Source of the DNA: Rhizobacter sp. OV335
Lineage (GTDB): Bacteria; Pseudomonadota; Gammaproteobacteria; Burkholderiales; Burkholderiaceae_C
Assembly: GCF_900142965.1 (NCBI RefSeq)
Contig: NZ_FRCQ01000015.1
Span: 97,766 to 161,765, forward strand
DNA length: 64,000 nt
Direction of reading: 5' to 3'
Positions 47,812-57,516 of the stretch are shown here, piece after piece. Both the position numbers and the translations under genes were made by a program. The notes under the pieces were generated by a model. That model had not been told where the DNA came from, did not search any database, and saw only the letters and a program-made list of their open reading frames with translations. Within the stretch, counting starts at the first letter, position 1. The number at the start of each line of letters is the position of its first letter.

Positions 47812-48414
47812 ATGCCCCAACAGATCAACCTCTACCGCCCGGTCCTGCTGGCCACGCATCGGCACTTCTCCGCCCGCACCATCGCGCAATCGCTGGCGGT
47901 GGTGGTGGCCGGCACGCTCGCCGCCTGCGCATGGGCGTCGCTCCAGCGAGCCACGCTCGACAGCGAGCTGCAGGCCGCCTCGAAGCAGCACGCCGCCGAG
48001 CGGCAGTCGCTGCAGAAGGCGATCGCCGCCAACCCCGCCGCCGCGGTGCAGGCCACCAGCCTCGAGCAGAGCCTGCAGGCACTGAAGCGGCAGGTGGGCG
48101 AGCGCGAGCGGATGCTGGCCGAGCTGATGCGCGGCCGCATCGTCGACGGCCGCAGCCACTCGGCGCGGCTGCGCCTGATCGCCCGCACGGTGCCCGCCTC
48201 GGCCTGGCTCGAAGACATCGCGCTGCAGGACGAGAAGCTCTCGCTGTCCGGCCGCACGCTCGACCCGGCGGCACTGAAGCCGTGGATCGCCGCGTTGTCC
48301 GATGAACCGCTGCTGGCCGGGCAGGCGCTCACCACGCTGAAGGTCGAACAGGCCGGCGACCACTGGCGCTTCATGCTGGTGCAGTCCGGTTTGCCCATCG
48401 GGGCGCGGCCATGA
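47812..48414 (+). CDS. PilN-like alignment protein of the MSHA system
   Basis: A 200-residue bitopic protein. The N-terminus MPQQINLYRPVLL is the PilN signature that docks onto PilM/MshI. A membrane span (SLAVVVAGTLAACAWASL, ~27-44), a coiled-coil (~50-110) and a small ferredoxin-like domain (~115-200, SAWLEDIALQDEKLSLSGRTLDP) follow. In Vibrio the equivalent is a second MshI-like ORF. Its stop overlaps the mshJ start. Confidence 0.82.
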   Translation: MPQQINLYRPVLLATHRHFSARTIAQSLAVVVAGTLAACAWASLQRATLDSELQAASKQHAAERQSLQKAIAANPAAAVQATSLEQSLQALKRQVGERERMLAELMRGRIVDGRSHSARLRLIARTVPASAWLEDIALQDEKLSLSGRTLDPAALKPWIAALSDEPLLAGQALTTLKVEQAGDHWRFMLVQSGLPIGARP

Positions 48415-49073
48415 AGATCGCAGACACCTGGAAGCGCTGCGCGCGCCGCATCAACGCCCTCGGGCTGCGCGAGCGCTGCATGCTGTTCCTCTCGGCCGCG
48501 ACGCTGGTGGTGGCCGCGGCCGACAGCCTGCTGCTGTCGCCCGCCATCGCCGAACAGAAGCGGCTGGCCGAAGGCCTGAAGCGCGAACGCACCGAACTCT
48601 CCGCGCTGCGCGTGCAGCTGGACACGGCCAACCGCGCCGGCGGCGATTCGCCGGTGGCCCGGTTGCGCCGCGAGATCGCGCAGTGGCAGGCGCGGCAGCA
48701 GGCGGTCGATGCCGACATCGCGCGCCTGGGCACGGCCAGCGGCGACCGGCCCACGCTGGCGCAGCTGCTCGAACGCACACTGGCACGGCATGAGCGGCTG
48801 ACGCTGCTGAAGATCGCCACCGTTGCTGAAGTACCCACCTCCGCCCCGGCATCCGCCGCTTCGTCCAGCGGAATGTCCGGCAGCCCGGCCGGCCTGCGCT
48901 GGCAGGGCGTCGACCTCGGCGTGAGCGGCAGCTACGCCGACCTGGTGGACTACCTCGCGGCCCTGGAACAAGCCCTGCCCGGCCTGCGCTGGGACGCGTT
49001 GAAGCTCAGCGGCAGCGCGACGGCCCCGTCGTCGCTCGCGTTGCGCCTGTACCTGGTGGAGGCCGCACCATGA
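48411..49073 (+). CDS. mshJ: MSHA biogenesis protein MshJ (PilO-like)
   Basis: A 220-residue bitopic protein: cytoplasmic start, one span (CMLFLSAATLVVAAADSLLL, ~23-42), a coiled coil (~48-100) and a periplasmic domain (WQGVDLGVSGSYADLVDYLAALEQ, LALRLYLVEAAP). It is a PilO/MshJ-type alignment protein and overlaps mshK by 4 bases. Confidence 0.82.
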   Translation: MKIADTWKRCARRINALGLRERCMLFLSAATLVVAAADSLLLSPAIAEQKRLAEGLKRERTELSALRVQLDTANRAGGDSPVARLRREIAQWQARQQAVDADIARLGTASGDRPTLAQLLERTLARHERLTLLKIATVAEVPTSAPASAASSSGMSGSPAGLRWQGVDLGVSGSYADLVDYLAALEQALPGLRWDALKLSGSATAPSSLALRLYLVEAAP

Positions 49074-49450
49074 AGCACCTGCTCCTGATCTGCCAGCTGG
49101 CGCTCGCCGGCCTGGCCGGTGCGGCCGACGAGCCGCCGCGCGATCCGATGCAACCGCCCGCGGCCGCGCAGCCGGCGCCCGCCGCCAGTGCCGCGCACGA
49201 GCGCGGCGACGAAGCGCCACGCCACATCGTCGTCATCGGCAGCACTCGCTACCTGGTCGACCAGGGCCGCCGGCTCGCGGTCGGCGACCTGCTCGGCGAG
49301 CGCCGCATCGAGCGCATCGACAGCGATGCGGTGTGGCTGCGCGATGCCCGGGGCTCGCAGCGCGTGCCGCTGTACCCCGGCGTGACGCGCCGCGCCCTTT
49401 CCGAACCTGCTCATTCCACCCGTCAGACGACAAAGGATGTCCCGCGATGA
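49070..49450 (+). CDS. mshK: MSHA biogenesis protein MshK (PilP-like)
   Basis: A 126-residue exported protein with signal MKHLLLICQLALAGLAGAAD, then a proline-rich DPMQPP region (the family starts with RDPMQP) and a small domain IVVIGSTRYLVDQGRRLAVGDLLGERRIERIDSDAVWL. PilP/MshK links the alignment complex to the secretin. Its stop overlaps the mshL ATG. Confidence 0.82.
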   Translation: MKHLLLICQLALAGLAGAADEPPRDPMQPPAAAQPAPAASAAHERGDEAPRHIVVIGSTRYLVDQGRRLAVGDLLGERRIERIDSDAVWLRDARGSQRVPLYPGVTRRALSEPAHSTRQTTKDVPR

Positions 49451-51222
49451 ACCCGATCCAAGCAGTCAGGCGGCCCGGCCGCCCGGGCCTCCGCTGGATG
49501 TCCAGCCTGTGCGCCGCGTTGTGGCTGGCCGGTTGCGCCGACCAGCCGCTGCGCACCGCCAGCCCCAACGCCCACTTGCAGGCCGAACTCGCCGCCGCGC
49601 TCGCGCAACGGCCGGCGCCGGTGCCGGTGGCGACGCCCGACACCCCACCGCCGGTGCCGAAGCCGGCCGCGCCGCTGCCGCCGTCCGAATCGCGCTTCGA
49701 CCTGATCGTCAACGGCGCGCAGGTGCGCGACGTGTTCCTGTCGCTGGTCACCGATTCGCGCTACAGCATGCTGATGCACCCTGACGTGAGCGGCACGATC
49801 TCGGTGACGCTGAAGGGCGTGACGATGCGCGAGGCGCTCGAATCGCTGCGCGAGGTCTACGGCTACGACTACAAGATCGACGGCCGCCGCGTCACGGTGT
49901 TCCCGCCGACGCTGCAGACGCGCATCTTCATGGTGAACTACCTGCACACGCAGCGCAGCGGGCGCAGCGACATGCGCATCAGCTCGGGCGCGCCGCCTGC
50001 GAGCAGTGACAGCAGCGGCAGCAACAACAACAGCGGCAGCAACAACGGCACGTCGAACAGCCCGCGCTCGCGCAGCAGCGATTCCGAAGGCAGCCAGGTG
50101 TCGACCAGCTCGAAGAGCGATTTCTGGGCCGAGACCACCGAGGCGCTGCGTTCGATGATCGGCACCGCTGCCGGCCGCAACGTGATCACCAGCCCGCAGT
50201 CCGGCACGATCGCGGTGCGTGCGATGCCCGACGAGCTGCGGCAGATCGACGCCTTCCTGCGCTCGACCCGCGTGTCCATCGAACGCCAGGTGATGCTGGA
50301 GGCCAAGATCATCGAGGTCGAGCTGCGCGACGGCTTCCAGAACGGCATCGACTGGTCGGTGCTGCGCAGCCGCTTCTCGATCGGCCAGAGCAGCGGCTAC
50401 ACCGGCAATGCGCTGGTCGCCAACGGCAACGGCCTGACGACCTTGCCGAGCGGCACGTCCTCCCCGCTGGCCGACGTGGTGGGCGTGCCGATCTCGGGCA
50501 CCGGCGCCACCGGCCTGGCGCTCGCCGGGGCGGGCTTCCAGTCGATCCTCGGCTTCCTCGAGACGCATGGCGACGTGCAGATCCTGTCGAGCCCGCGCGT
50601 CGCGACGCTGAACAACCAGAAGGCGGTGCTGAAGGTCGGCACCGACGACTACTTCGTCACCAACGTGTCGGGCGGCACCATCACCACCGGCACCAGCACC
50701 AACACCGGCTCGACCACGCTGCCGACGGTGACGCTGACACCGTTCTTCTCGGGCATCGCGCTCGACGTGACGCCGCAGATCGACGAGGCCGGCATGGTCA
50801 CGCTGCACGTGCACCCGTCGGTGACCTCGGTGACCGAGAAGACCAAGCAGATCGACCTCGGCACCATCGGCACCTACAAGCTGCCGATCGCGTCCAGCAG
50901 CGTCAACGAGACCGACACCGTGGTGCGCATCCCCGACGGCGCGATCGTCGCGATCGGTGGACTGATGCAGATGGAGTCGTCGCGCCAGAGCTCGGGCCTG
51001 CCCGGTGCGAGCAGCAACGCGATCACCGGCACGCTGTTCAACAACCGCGTCAACATCGGCCGCAAGCGCGAGCTGGTGGTGCTGATCAAGCCGACCATCA
51101 TCCGCGGACCCGAAGACTGGCAGCGCCTGACCGAGCAGAGCCGCGCCTCGCTCGACGACCTGGAAGGCCAGCGGCGCGTGATCACGCTCGATGGCTCGGT
51201 GAAGAAGGCGGCGGCGCGTTGA
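49447..51222 (+). CDS. mshL: Outer-membrane secretin MshL
   Basis: A 591-residue lipoprotein secretin with lipobox LAGC (~Cys32), an STN-like domain (~80-150, [24 protein letters not shown]), a low-complexity Ser/Asn-rich linker (~175-225, [17 protein letters not shown]), a secretin N-domain and the secretin pore (~290-570: [69 protein letters not shown]). It forms the outer-membrane channel through which the pilus leaves the cell. Confidence 0.92.
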   Translation: MNPIQAVRRPGRPGLRWMSSLCAALWLAGCADQPLRTASPNAHLQAELAAALAQRPAPVPVATPDTPPPVPKPAAPLPPSESRFDLIVNGAQVRDVFLSLVTDSRYSMLMHPDVSGTISVTLKGVTMREALESLREVYGYDYKIDGRRVTVFPPTLQTRIFMVNYLHTQRSGRSDMRISSGAPPASSDSSGSNNNSGSNNGTSNSPRSRSSDSEGSQVSTSSKSDFWAETTEALRSMIGTAAGRNVITSPQSGTIAVRAMPDELRQIDAFLRSTRVSIERQVMLEAKIIEVELRDGFQNGIDWSVLRSRFSIGQSSGYTGNALVANGNGLTTLPSGTSSPLADVVGVPISGTGATGLALAGAGFQSILGFLETHGDVQILSSPRVATLNNQKAVLKVGTDDYFVTNVSGGTITTGTSTNTGSTTLPTVTLTPFFSGIALDVTPQIDEAGMVTLHVHPSVTSVTEKTKQIDLGTIGTYKLPIASSSVNETDTVVRIPDGAIVAIGGLMQMESSRQSSGLPGASSNAITGTLFNNRVNIGRKRELVVLIKPTIIRGPEDWQRLTEQSRASLDDLEGQRRVITLDGSVKKAAAR

Positions 51223-51237
51223 GTTGGTGCATCGCGC

Positions 51238-51257
51238 GGTTTGCAATGGTTTGCAAT
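51238..51257. repeat. Tandem 10-bp direct repeat upstream of the pilin gene
   Basis: GGTTTGCAAT occurs twice without a gap just after the mshL stop and ~170 bases before the pilin ATG. It could be a binding site for a promoter-proximal regulator of the strongly expressed pilin gene. No sigma-54 spacing could be fitted. Confidence 0.4.
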
Positions 51258-51428
51258 CCACGCGAGATCCTCTCGCGAATCTGCATGCTCTCTCCCAAGT
51301 CGCTCGTCAACATTCAACTGCCAGCCAAGCGAACCCAGGCAATCGTGCCTGTCCGCAGCGACCGGTCGTTCGAGGTGACTCCACCTGGCGGCGCAGCTGG
51401 CAGTAACCGCCTTTCAAAGGAAGTACCC

Positions 51429-51797
51429 ATGAAGAAGCAATCTGGTTTCACCCTCATCGAACTCGTGATGGTCATCGTCATCCTGGGCGCGCTGGCCGTG
51501 GCGGCGCTGCCGAAGTTTGTCGACCTGAAGAGCGATGCGCAGGCGGCCGCTCTGCAAGGCGTCGCTGGCGCGCTGAGTTCTGCATTCGCGGTCAACTATG
51601 CCGCTCGTTCGGCAAAGGGCACCGCCACCGGCGTCACCGTGGACAACTGCAACATCACCACCGTACTGCAGGGCGGCCTGCCGTCCGGCTACAGCGTTGC
51701 TGCCTCCGCTGTCACCACTCCCTACTCCGGCTCGTGCACGCTGACGCAAACTGCGACCAACGCCACGACGAGCTATACGGTCATCGCCATCGACTGA
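51429..51797 (+). CDS. mshA: MSHA major pilin (MshA-like)
   Basis: A 122-residue type IV prepilin with a six-residue leader [33 protein letters not shown] (Glu at +5). A disulfide-pair candidate flanks the C-terminal half (DNCNITT and GSCTLTQ). It has AAAGGAAG as ribosome site and its own 206-base leader region, indicating a strong separate promoter. It would be the main subunit of the fibre. The chain is shorter than Vibrio MshA. Confidence 0.85.
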   Translation: MKKQSGFTLIELVMVIVILGALAVAALPKFVDLKSDAQAAALQGVAGALSSAFAVNYAARSAKGTATGVTVDNCNITTVLQGGLPSGYSVAASAVTTPYSGSCTLTQTATNATTSYTVIAID

Positions 51798-51814
51798 AGA
51801 TAATTTTTATCGCA

Positions 51815-52291
51815 ATGTGCGAGATCCACGGAACTCAACGGAGTCGCTCAGCGGCACACAGACCGTTTCGTGGCTTCACCTTGATCGAGCTGATCATGGT
51901 GATCGTCCTCACCGGCACGCTGGCCGTCGTCGCCGTCCCCCGCATGGTCGACACCACGATGTGGCGCCTGCGGGCTTACGGCGACCAGCTGCAGAACCAG
52001 ATGCAGACGGCCCGGCGCCTGGCGGCACGGCAGCGCCGGCCGGTGATCGCGACGATCACCCCCACCGGCGCCAGCTTCGCCTACGTCAGCGGCGGCAGCC
52101 TCGCCACGCTGGCCTGCCCGTCGGCCATTCCCAGCTGCATCGCCGAATCCGGCACGCGCAGCGTCACCTTCAACTCGGGGAACTCCGGCCAGGCCGTCAC
52201 CTCCTCGGGCAGCGCGCTGATCATCACCATCAGCGGCGGCAGCACCACCAGCGCCTTCACGGTCGAGAACGACACCGGCGCGGTGCACTGA
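51815..52291 (+). CDS. mshC: MSHA minor pilin, MshC-like
   Basis: A 158-residue prepilin with leader MCEIHGTQRSRSAAHRPFRG|FTLIELIMVIVLTGTLAVVAVPRMVD. The globular part (RRPVIATITPTGASFAYV, cysteines in LACPSAIPSCIAE) is GspH-like. The ATG at 51815 is the only sensible start, preceded by AT-rich DNA with no good ribosome site, so translation may depend on the mshA gene 18 bases upstream. Confidence 0.78.
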   Translation: MCEIHGTQRSRSAAHRPFRGFTLIELIMVIVLTGTLAVVAVPRMVDTTMWRLRAYGDQLQNQMQTARRLAARQRRPVIATITPTGASFAYVSGGSLATLACPSAIPSCIAESGTRSVTFNSGNSGQAVTSSGSALIITISGGSTTSAFTVENDTGAVH

Positions 52292-52427
52292 CGCATCGCC
52301 GGGCCGGCCGCCGCGGGACAGGCCTTGTCCCGCCCGAGCGGGTTTCACCCGAGTTTTCGCACCCCGGCGAAGTGGCTACATTGCCTTCCCGGTCTCGTCT
52401 CGGGACCTGCATGAAGGAGACCCGGCC

Positions 52428-53552
52428 ATGGCGTTCATCCTCACTCGTTCGGTGCAGCTCGCATTGCTGCTCGGCTTCTGCGGCACCGCGTTCGCGGCCC
52501 CACCCAAGGTGGTCACCACCGCGAACTCCGACCCGCAGTGCTTCGCCCCCTGGAGCACCACGACCAAGCTGTTCCAGTACCCGGCCAAGAAGGGCCCGTA
52601 CCGCGTCGCGCTCGCGAACGGCTACATCGCCAACACCTGGCGCATCCAGATGATCAAGACGGCCAAGGCCTACGCCGCGCAGCCCGAGGTGGCCGCGAAG
52701 CTGAAGGAGTACAAGGTCGTTTCCACCGGCGAAGACGTCGCCGCGCAGATCGCCGCGATCAACAACTTCATCGACTCCGGCTTCGACGCGATCGTCGTCA
52801 ACGCGCAGAACCCTGCGGCCTTCAAGCCGGTGATCAAGCGCGCGAACGACGCCGGCGTCGTGCTGGTCGCGTTCGACAACATCCTCGACACCGAGGAGGC
52901 GATCAACGTCAACGTCGACCAGAAGGGCCTCGGCACCTACTGGGGACAGTGGCTGATCAAGAACGCACCGAACGGCGGCAAGGTGCTGGAGGTGCGCGGC
53001 GTGTCGGGCACCTCGGTCGACCGCGACCGGCACGACGGCATCCAGCAGGCGCTGAAGGCCTCCGGCAAGAAGTGGGAAACCATCGAGGTGATCGGCAAGT
53101 GGGACGACCCGACCTCGCAGAAGGTCACGGCCGACGCGATCGCGGTGCACAAGAAGTTCGATGCGATCACCGCGCAGGGCGGCGACACCGGCGTCGTGCA
53201 GGCGATGCTCGACGCCAAGCACCCGATGGTGCCGTTCGCCGGCGAGACCGAGAACGGCTTCCGCAAGTTCTGCGCAAAGTACGCCGGGCAGGGCCTGAAG
53301 TGCGCCTCGGGCGGCACCGGGCCGGCCCAGGTGGCGGTCGCGATCAAGGTGGCGATCGCGGCGCTCGAGGGCAAGGTGCTGCCGCAGTCGATCAAGTTGC
53401 CGCTGTCGACGGTCGAGGAACCCGGCTTCAAGGACGGCGCCAACTTCTACGCAGCGCAATCCGACAACTTCTTCGTCGGCAATGCGTTCCCGAGTTGCGG
53501 CATCAACTTCACCGCCCAGGAGATCATGGGCCAGTCGGAAACGAACAAATAA
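52428..53552 (+). CDS. Sugar ABC transporter periplasmic substrate-binding protein
   Basis: A 374-residue type I sugar-binding protein (Peripla_BP_4, RbsB/XylF-like) with a Sec signal MAFILTRSVQLALLLGFCGTAFAA. Features are RVALANGYIANTWRIQMIKTAKAYA, DAIVVNAQNPAAFKPVIKRANDAGVVLVAFDN, VRGVSGTSVDRDRHDGIQQAL and late GGTGPAQVAVAIKVA. Cysteines 38-type, CAKYAGQGLKC and SCGINF could form disulfides. AAGGAGA precedes the ATG. First gene of an operon with a two-cassette ATPase and two permeases; the sugar is unknown. Confidence 0.92.
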   Translation: MAFILTRSVQLALLLGFCGTAFAAPPKVVTTANSDPQCFAPWSTTTKLFQYPAKKGPYRVALANGYIANTWRIQMIKTAKAYAAQPEVAAKLKEYKVVSTGEDVAAQIAAINNFIDSGFDAIVVNAQNPAAFKPVIKRANDAGVVLVAFDNILDTEEAINVNVDQKGLGTYWGQWLIKNAPNGGKVLEVRGVSGTSVDRDRHDGIQQALKASGKKWETIEVIGKWDDPTSQKVTADAIAVHKKFDAITAQGGDTGVVQAMLDAKHPMVPFAGETENGFRKFCAKYAGQGLKCASGGTGPAQVAVAIKVAIAALEGKVLPQSIKLPLSTVEEPGFKDGANFYAAQSDNFFVGNAFPSCGINFTAQEIMGQSETNK

Positions 53553-53562
53553 CGTCCGCGGC

Positions 53563-55092
53563 ATGCCGCTGCTCGAGATCCAGGCGATCAGCAAGCGCTA
53601 CGGCGGCGTGCACGCGCTGCAGGCCGCCGACCTGCGCGTCGAGCCGGGCCGCATCCACGCGATCCTCGGCGAGAACGGCGCCGGCAAGTCGACGCTGATC
53701 AAGCTGATCGCCGGCGTCGTCGCGCCCGACGAAGGCCGCATGCTGCTCGACGGCGAGCCGGTCGCGTTCGCCTCGCCCGCCGCGGCCAACGCCGCCGGCA
53801 TCGTCTGCGTGTTCCAGGAGCTGTCGCTGGTCCCCGACCTGTCGGTGGCGGACAACCTCTTCCTGCAGGCGCCTCCGCGTCACTTCGGCCGCTGGGGTCT
53901 CATCGACCGCCGCGCGCAGCGCCGGCTGGCCGAAGAGGCGCTCGCGCGCGCCGGCGCCGCCGACATCCACCCGCTCGCGCTGGTGAAGGACCTCTCGCTG
54001 TCGCGCCGGCAGATGGTCGAGATCGCGAAGGCGCTGGCGCGCCGGCCGCGGCTGCTGATCCTCGACGAAGCCACGTCGGCGCTGACCACGGCCGACGTCG
54101 AGCAGGTCTATGCCGTGCTGAAGCGGCTGCGCGCCGACGGCCTCGCGCTGCTGTACATCTCGCACCGCATGCACGAGATCGCCGAGCTCGCCGACGAGTG
54201 CACGGTGTTCTGCGACGGCCGCAGCGTCGCGCATTTCGCGGCCGGCACGAAGACCGACACCGAGATCGTCGAGCTGATGATCGGTCGCCCCTACAGCGGC
54301 GTGTTCCCGGACAAGCCGGTGCGTGCCCCCGAAACCGCGGCCGATTCCGCCCCGCCGCGCCTAGCCCTGCGTGGCCTGCACTGGACGCACCGCCTCGCCG
54401 ACATCTCGCTGCAACTGCGTGCCGGCGAGATCGTCGGCCTCGGCGGGCTGGACGGCCAGGGCCAGCGCGAGTTGCTGCTGGCGCTGTTCGGCGTGCTGCG
54501 CGGCTGCCGTGGCGAGTTGCTGGTCGACGGCCGGCCGACCCCTCTCACCGGCCCGCACGCCGCGAAGCAGCCCCGCATCGGCATGGCGCTGATCCCCGAG
54601 GACCGCAAGACCGAAGGCCTGATGCTGCCGATGTCGGTGCGCGAGAACCTGTCGTTCGCGGCGCTCGCTGCGCTGTCGCACGGCGGCGTGATCGACCGTG
54701 GCGCAGAACGAACGGCGGTGGAACGGATGATGGCCCTGCTCGCGGTGCGCTGCGACGGCCTCGACGTGGCGGCCGGCGCGCTCTCGGGCGGCAACCAGCA
54801 GAAGCTCGTGATCGGCAAATGGCTGATGATGGCACCGCGCATCATCCTGCTGAACGACCCGACGCGCGGCATCGACGTCGGCACCAAGCAGGAGATCTAC
54901 CAGCTGCTGCGCCGGCTCGCCGACGAGGGCGCGGCCCTCCTCTTCTACTCGACCGACCATGACGAGCTGATCGGCTGCTGCGACCGCGTGCTGGTGATGG
55001 TCGAGGGCCGCATCCGCCGCGAGCTGGTCGGTGCCCAGATCACCGAGCACGCGCTGGTCGGCGCCGCGCTCGACGTTCCCGCAGCCGCCTGA
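53563..55092 (+). CDS. Sugar ABC transporter ATP-binding protein (RbsA/MglA-type, two cassettes)
   Basis: A 509-residue tandem ABC ATPase. The N-terminal cassette (~1-240) has Walker A GENGAGKSTLIKLI, signature KDLSLSRRQMVEIAKAL (divergent) and Walker B LLILDEATSALT. The C-terminal cassette (~255-500) has a degenerate P-loop GLDGQGQRELLLALFG, signature GALSGGNQQKLVIGKWL and Walker B IILLNDPTRGIDVG, where the catalytic Glu is Asp. This asymmetry is normal for the CUT2 family. Coupled closely to the binding protein. Confidence 0.94.
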   Translation: MPLLEIQAISKRYGGVHALQAADLRVEPGRIHAILGENGAGKSTLIKLIAGVVAPDEGRMLLDGEPVAFASPAAANAAGIVCVFQELSLVPDLSVADNLFLQAPPRHFGRWGLIDRRAQRRLAEEALARAGAADIHPLALVKDLSLSRRQMVEIAKALARRPRLLILDEATSALTTADVEQVYAVLKRLRADGLALLYISHRMHEIAELADECTVFCDGRSVAHFAAGTKTDTEIVELMIGRPYSGVFPDKPVRAPETAADSAPPRLALRGLHWTHRLADISLQLRAGEIVGLGGLDGQGQRELLLALFGVLRGCRGELLVDGRPTPLTGPHAAKQPRIGMALIPEDRKTEGLMLPMSVRENLSFAALAALSHGGVIDRGAERTAVERMMALLAVRCDGLDVAAGALSGGNQQKLVIGKWLMMAPRIILLNDPTRGIDVGTKQEIYQLLRRLADEGAALLFYSTDHDELIGCCDRVLVMVEGRIRRELVGAQITEHALVGAALDVPAAA

Positions 55093-55094
55093 GC

Positions 55095-56084
55095 ATGACG
55101 ACACCCAGCGACTGGCCCCATCGGCTGCGCGAGCATCAAGGCACGCTGCTCGCGTTCACCGGCTTCGTCGTGATGTTCGCGGTGTATGCCGCCAACCACC
55201 CGGCCGGCCTGACCGCGAATGTCGCGACCACCGCGGCCAACAAGGGCGTGCTGCTGGCGATCGTCGCGATGGCGCAGACGCTGGTCGTGCTGACCTCGGG
55301 CATCGACCTGTCGGTCGGCATGGTGCTGGTGCTGGCCAACTGCCTCGCGTCGCACCTGGTCGTCGGCACGCCGCTGCAGACCGCGCTCGGCATCGCCGGC
55401 GTGCTGCTCACCGGCTGCGCCTGCGGCGCGCTGAACGGGCTGATCGTGATCTACGGGCGGCTGCAGCCGATCGTCACGACGATCGCGACCGGCTCGGCTT
55501 TCTTCGGCCTCGCACTCGCGCTGCGCCGCGTGCCGGGCGGCGACGTCAACGGCGACCTGGCCGAGGCGCTGACCGGCCAGCTGCCGGGCGGCATTCCGGC
55601 GGCGCTCGCGCTGCTGCTCGCGCTGGTGCTTCTGGTGTGGCTGCCGTACCGCCGTTCGGTGATCGGGCGCGCGGCCGCGGCGGTCGGCTCGTCGGAGCTG
55701 GCGGCCTACATGTCGGGCGTGCCGGTGCAGCGGGCCAAGTTCGTCGCCTACCTGCTGTCGGGCCTGCTGGCGTCGGTGGCCGGGCTGTTCGTCACCTGCA
55801 TCACCTGGTCGGGCGAGGCCTCGTCGGCCAACGGCAGCACCTACACGCTGTACTCGATCGCCGCGGTGGTGCTGGGCGGCGTGTCGCTGTTCGGCGGATC
55901 GGGCAGCGCGGTCGGCGCGGTGTTCGGCGCGCTGATGTTCCGCACCATCGGCGACCTGCTGTTCGTGTTCAACCTCGAGCCGCTGTGGCAGCCCCTGTTC
56001 CAGGGCGTGGTGCTGTTCGCCGCGATCTGCCTGGGGGCGCTGCGGCTGCTGAAGCTGCGCAACCGGCTCGATCTGTATGGCTAG
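55095..56084 (+). CDS. Sugar ABC transporter permease (RbsC family), copy 1
   Basis: A 329-residue permease with ~9 spans. Features: TLVVLTSGIDLSVGMVLVLAN (~66-86), CGALNGLIVIYGRLQPIVTTIATGSAFFG and AAVVLGGVSLFGGSGSAVGAVFGALM. It starts two bases after the ATPase stop and overlaps the second permease by 8 bases. CUT2 transporters often have one permease homodimer; here two distinct ones suggest a heterodimer. Confidence 0.93.
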   Translation: MTTPSDWPHRLREHQGTLLAFTGFVVMFAVYAANHPAGLTANVATTAANKGVLLAIVAMAQTLVVLTSGIDLSVGMVLVLANCLASHLVVGTPLQTALGIAGVLLTGCACGALNGLIVIYGRLQPIVTTIATGSAFFGLALALRRVPGGDVNGDLAEALTGQLPGGIPAALALLLALVLLVWLPYRRSVIGRAAAAVGSSELAAYMSGVPVQRAKFVAYLLSGLLASVAGLFVTCITWSGEASSANGSTYTLYSIAAVVLGGVSLFGGSGSAVGAVFGALMFRTIGDLLFVFNLEPLWQPLFQGVVLFAAICLGALRLLKLRNRLDLYG

Positions 56085-57018
56085 AGTCTTCCGCGGCCCG
56101 ATCGCGTCGGCCTTCGGCTGCATCGTCGCGCTGCTGCTGCTCGGCAGCCTCTACAGCAGCAGCTTCCTGTCGCCCGAATACCTGCTGCAGCAGCTGAAGG
56201 TGGCCTCGTTCCTCGGCGTGATCGCGACCGGCGCGATGCTGGTGATCCTGCTCGGGCAGATCGACCTGTCGGTGCCGTGGGTGGTGGCGGTCGGCGGGAT
56301 GATGGCCACCGCCGCCACCGGCTGGGGGCCGTGGGGCAGCGCGTTCGCGATCCCGTTCGGCATCGCCTGCGGCGTCGCGCTCGGGCTGCTGAACGGCTTC
56401 GGCGTCGCGTTCCTGCGCATCCCGTCGATGATCGTCACGCTGGCGGTCAATGCCGTCGCGCAGGGGCTGATGGTGGTGCACACCGGCGGCTTCTCGCCGC
56501 AGGACGCGTCGTCGCCGGCGATGCGCTTCATCGCGACCGGGCACAGCCTGCTCGGCATTCCGAACGCGCTGCTGGTGTGGGCGGCGGTCGGCGCGGCGGC
56601 GGTGTTCACGCTGACGCGCACCACCTTCGGCCGCTGCATCTACGCGATCGGCAACCGCGAGCGCGCCGCCTACCTGTCGGGCGCGCGCACGCGGGGGGTC
56701 GTGATGGCGGCCTTCGCGGTGGCCGGCGGGCTGTCGGCCTTCGGCGGCGTGCTGCTGGCCGGCTACGCGAGCAAGGCGGCGCAGGCGATGGGCGACCCCT
56801 ACCTGCTGCCGGCCATCGCCGCGGTGGTGCTGGGCGGCACCTCGATCCTCGGCGGGCGCGGCCACTACCTCGGCACGGTCGCCGGTGTCATCCTCATCAC
56901 GCTGCTGCAGTCGATCCTGTCGGTGATGCAGATCGAGGAATGGGGCCGGCACCTGATCTACGGCGGCGTGATCGTCGCGATGCTGCTGCTGTACGGGCGA
57001 GCCGCGCCGGCGCGCTGA
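56077..57018 (+). CDS. Sugar ABC transporter permease (RbsC family), copy 2
   Basis: A 313-residue permease with the family pattern MLVILLGQIDLSVPWVVAVGGMMAT (~50-75), LGLLNGFGVAFLRIPSMIVTLAVNAVAQG and AVVLGGTSILGGRGHYLGTVAGVILI. It closes the sugar ABC operon (52428-57018). It is only distantly like copy 1. No terminator is obvious before the convergent gene at 57032. Confidence 0.93.
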   Translation: MARVFRGPIASAFGCIVALLLLGSLYSSSFLSPEYLLQQLKVASFLGVIATGAMLVILLGQIDLSVPWVVAVGGMMATAATGWGPWGSAFAIPFGIACGVALGLLNGFGVAFLRIPSMIVTLAVNAVAQGLMVVHTGGFSPQDASSPAMRFIATGHSLLGIPNALLVWAAVGAAAVFTLTRTTFGRCIYAIGNRERAAYLSGARTRGVVMAAFAVAGGLSAFGGVLLAGYASKAAQAMGDPYLLPAIAAVVLGGTSILGGRGHYLGTVAGVILITLLQSILSVMQIEEWGRHLIYGGVIVAMLLLYGRAAPAR

Positions 57019-57031
57019 GGCGGTTCGGCGG

Positions 57032-57448
57032 TCAAGCGTCTTCGGCGGGCACGTCGGCAGGTGGGGAGTCCGACAGGCAATGCCGAGCGGTGGCGTGCAG
57101 GCACGCCAACATACTGAATGCCGCCATCAGCATCGCCACGAAGGAACCCGCGCTGAGGCGCTCTGCTGCAACAGCTTTCACATCGTCCTGGCGGTCGCCA
57201 TCCGCGCCAATCATGTCCATCCTGAGCATCAGCGCGGCGGCCAAGGTCGCCATGGCGATCGTCCCCGCGATGCTGGCCTTGATGATCGTCGGGTCAGAGG
57301 GAATGTTGAGGTCCAGGCATGCACGTGCATTGTCGAGTTGCCGCCTGATCATCAGCGTGAACGGCGGCGGATTCCGTTCTTCTTCAGCCGGTGCTTGGGT
57401 CAGACGGTTGGAGACTGATTCTCCACACGATCGCATGAGCGCTCTCAT
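57032..57448 (-). CDS. Small membrane protein, hypothetical
   Basis: A 138-residue open frame from ATG 57448 with a good AGGAGA ribosome site eight bases upstream. Two hydrophobic segments (ASIAGTIAMATLAAALMLRM, residues ~58-77, and SFVAMLMAAFSMLACLHAT, ~102-120) suggest an inner-membrane hairpin, with a soluble N-terminal third. It ends convergently 13 bases from the sugar permease. No recognised family. Codon use is slightly less GC-rich than neighbours. Confidence 0.55.
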   Translation of the reverse strand: MRALMRSCGESVSNRLTQAPAEEERNPPPFTLMIRRQLDNARACLDLNIPSDPTIIKASIAGTIAMATLAAALMLRMDMIGADGDRQDDVKAVAAERLSAGSFVAMLMAAFSMLACLHATARHCLSDSPPADVPAEDA

Positions 57449-57516
57449 CCACGGTCTCCTCAGGTGTTGCAGATGCCGACTGAGTCACCGCACCGCCGAT
57501 TCGGTTCCACGAAAGC

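Noticed and set aside
51223..51428. Sigma-54 (-24/-12) promoter for the pilin
   Set aside because: GG and GC dinucleotides near TTGCA-like sequences are present but the 10-bp spacing rule could not be met in any register.
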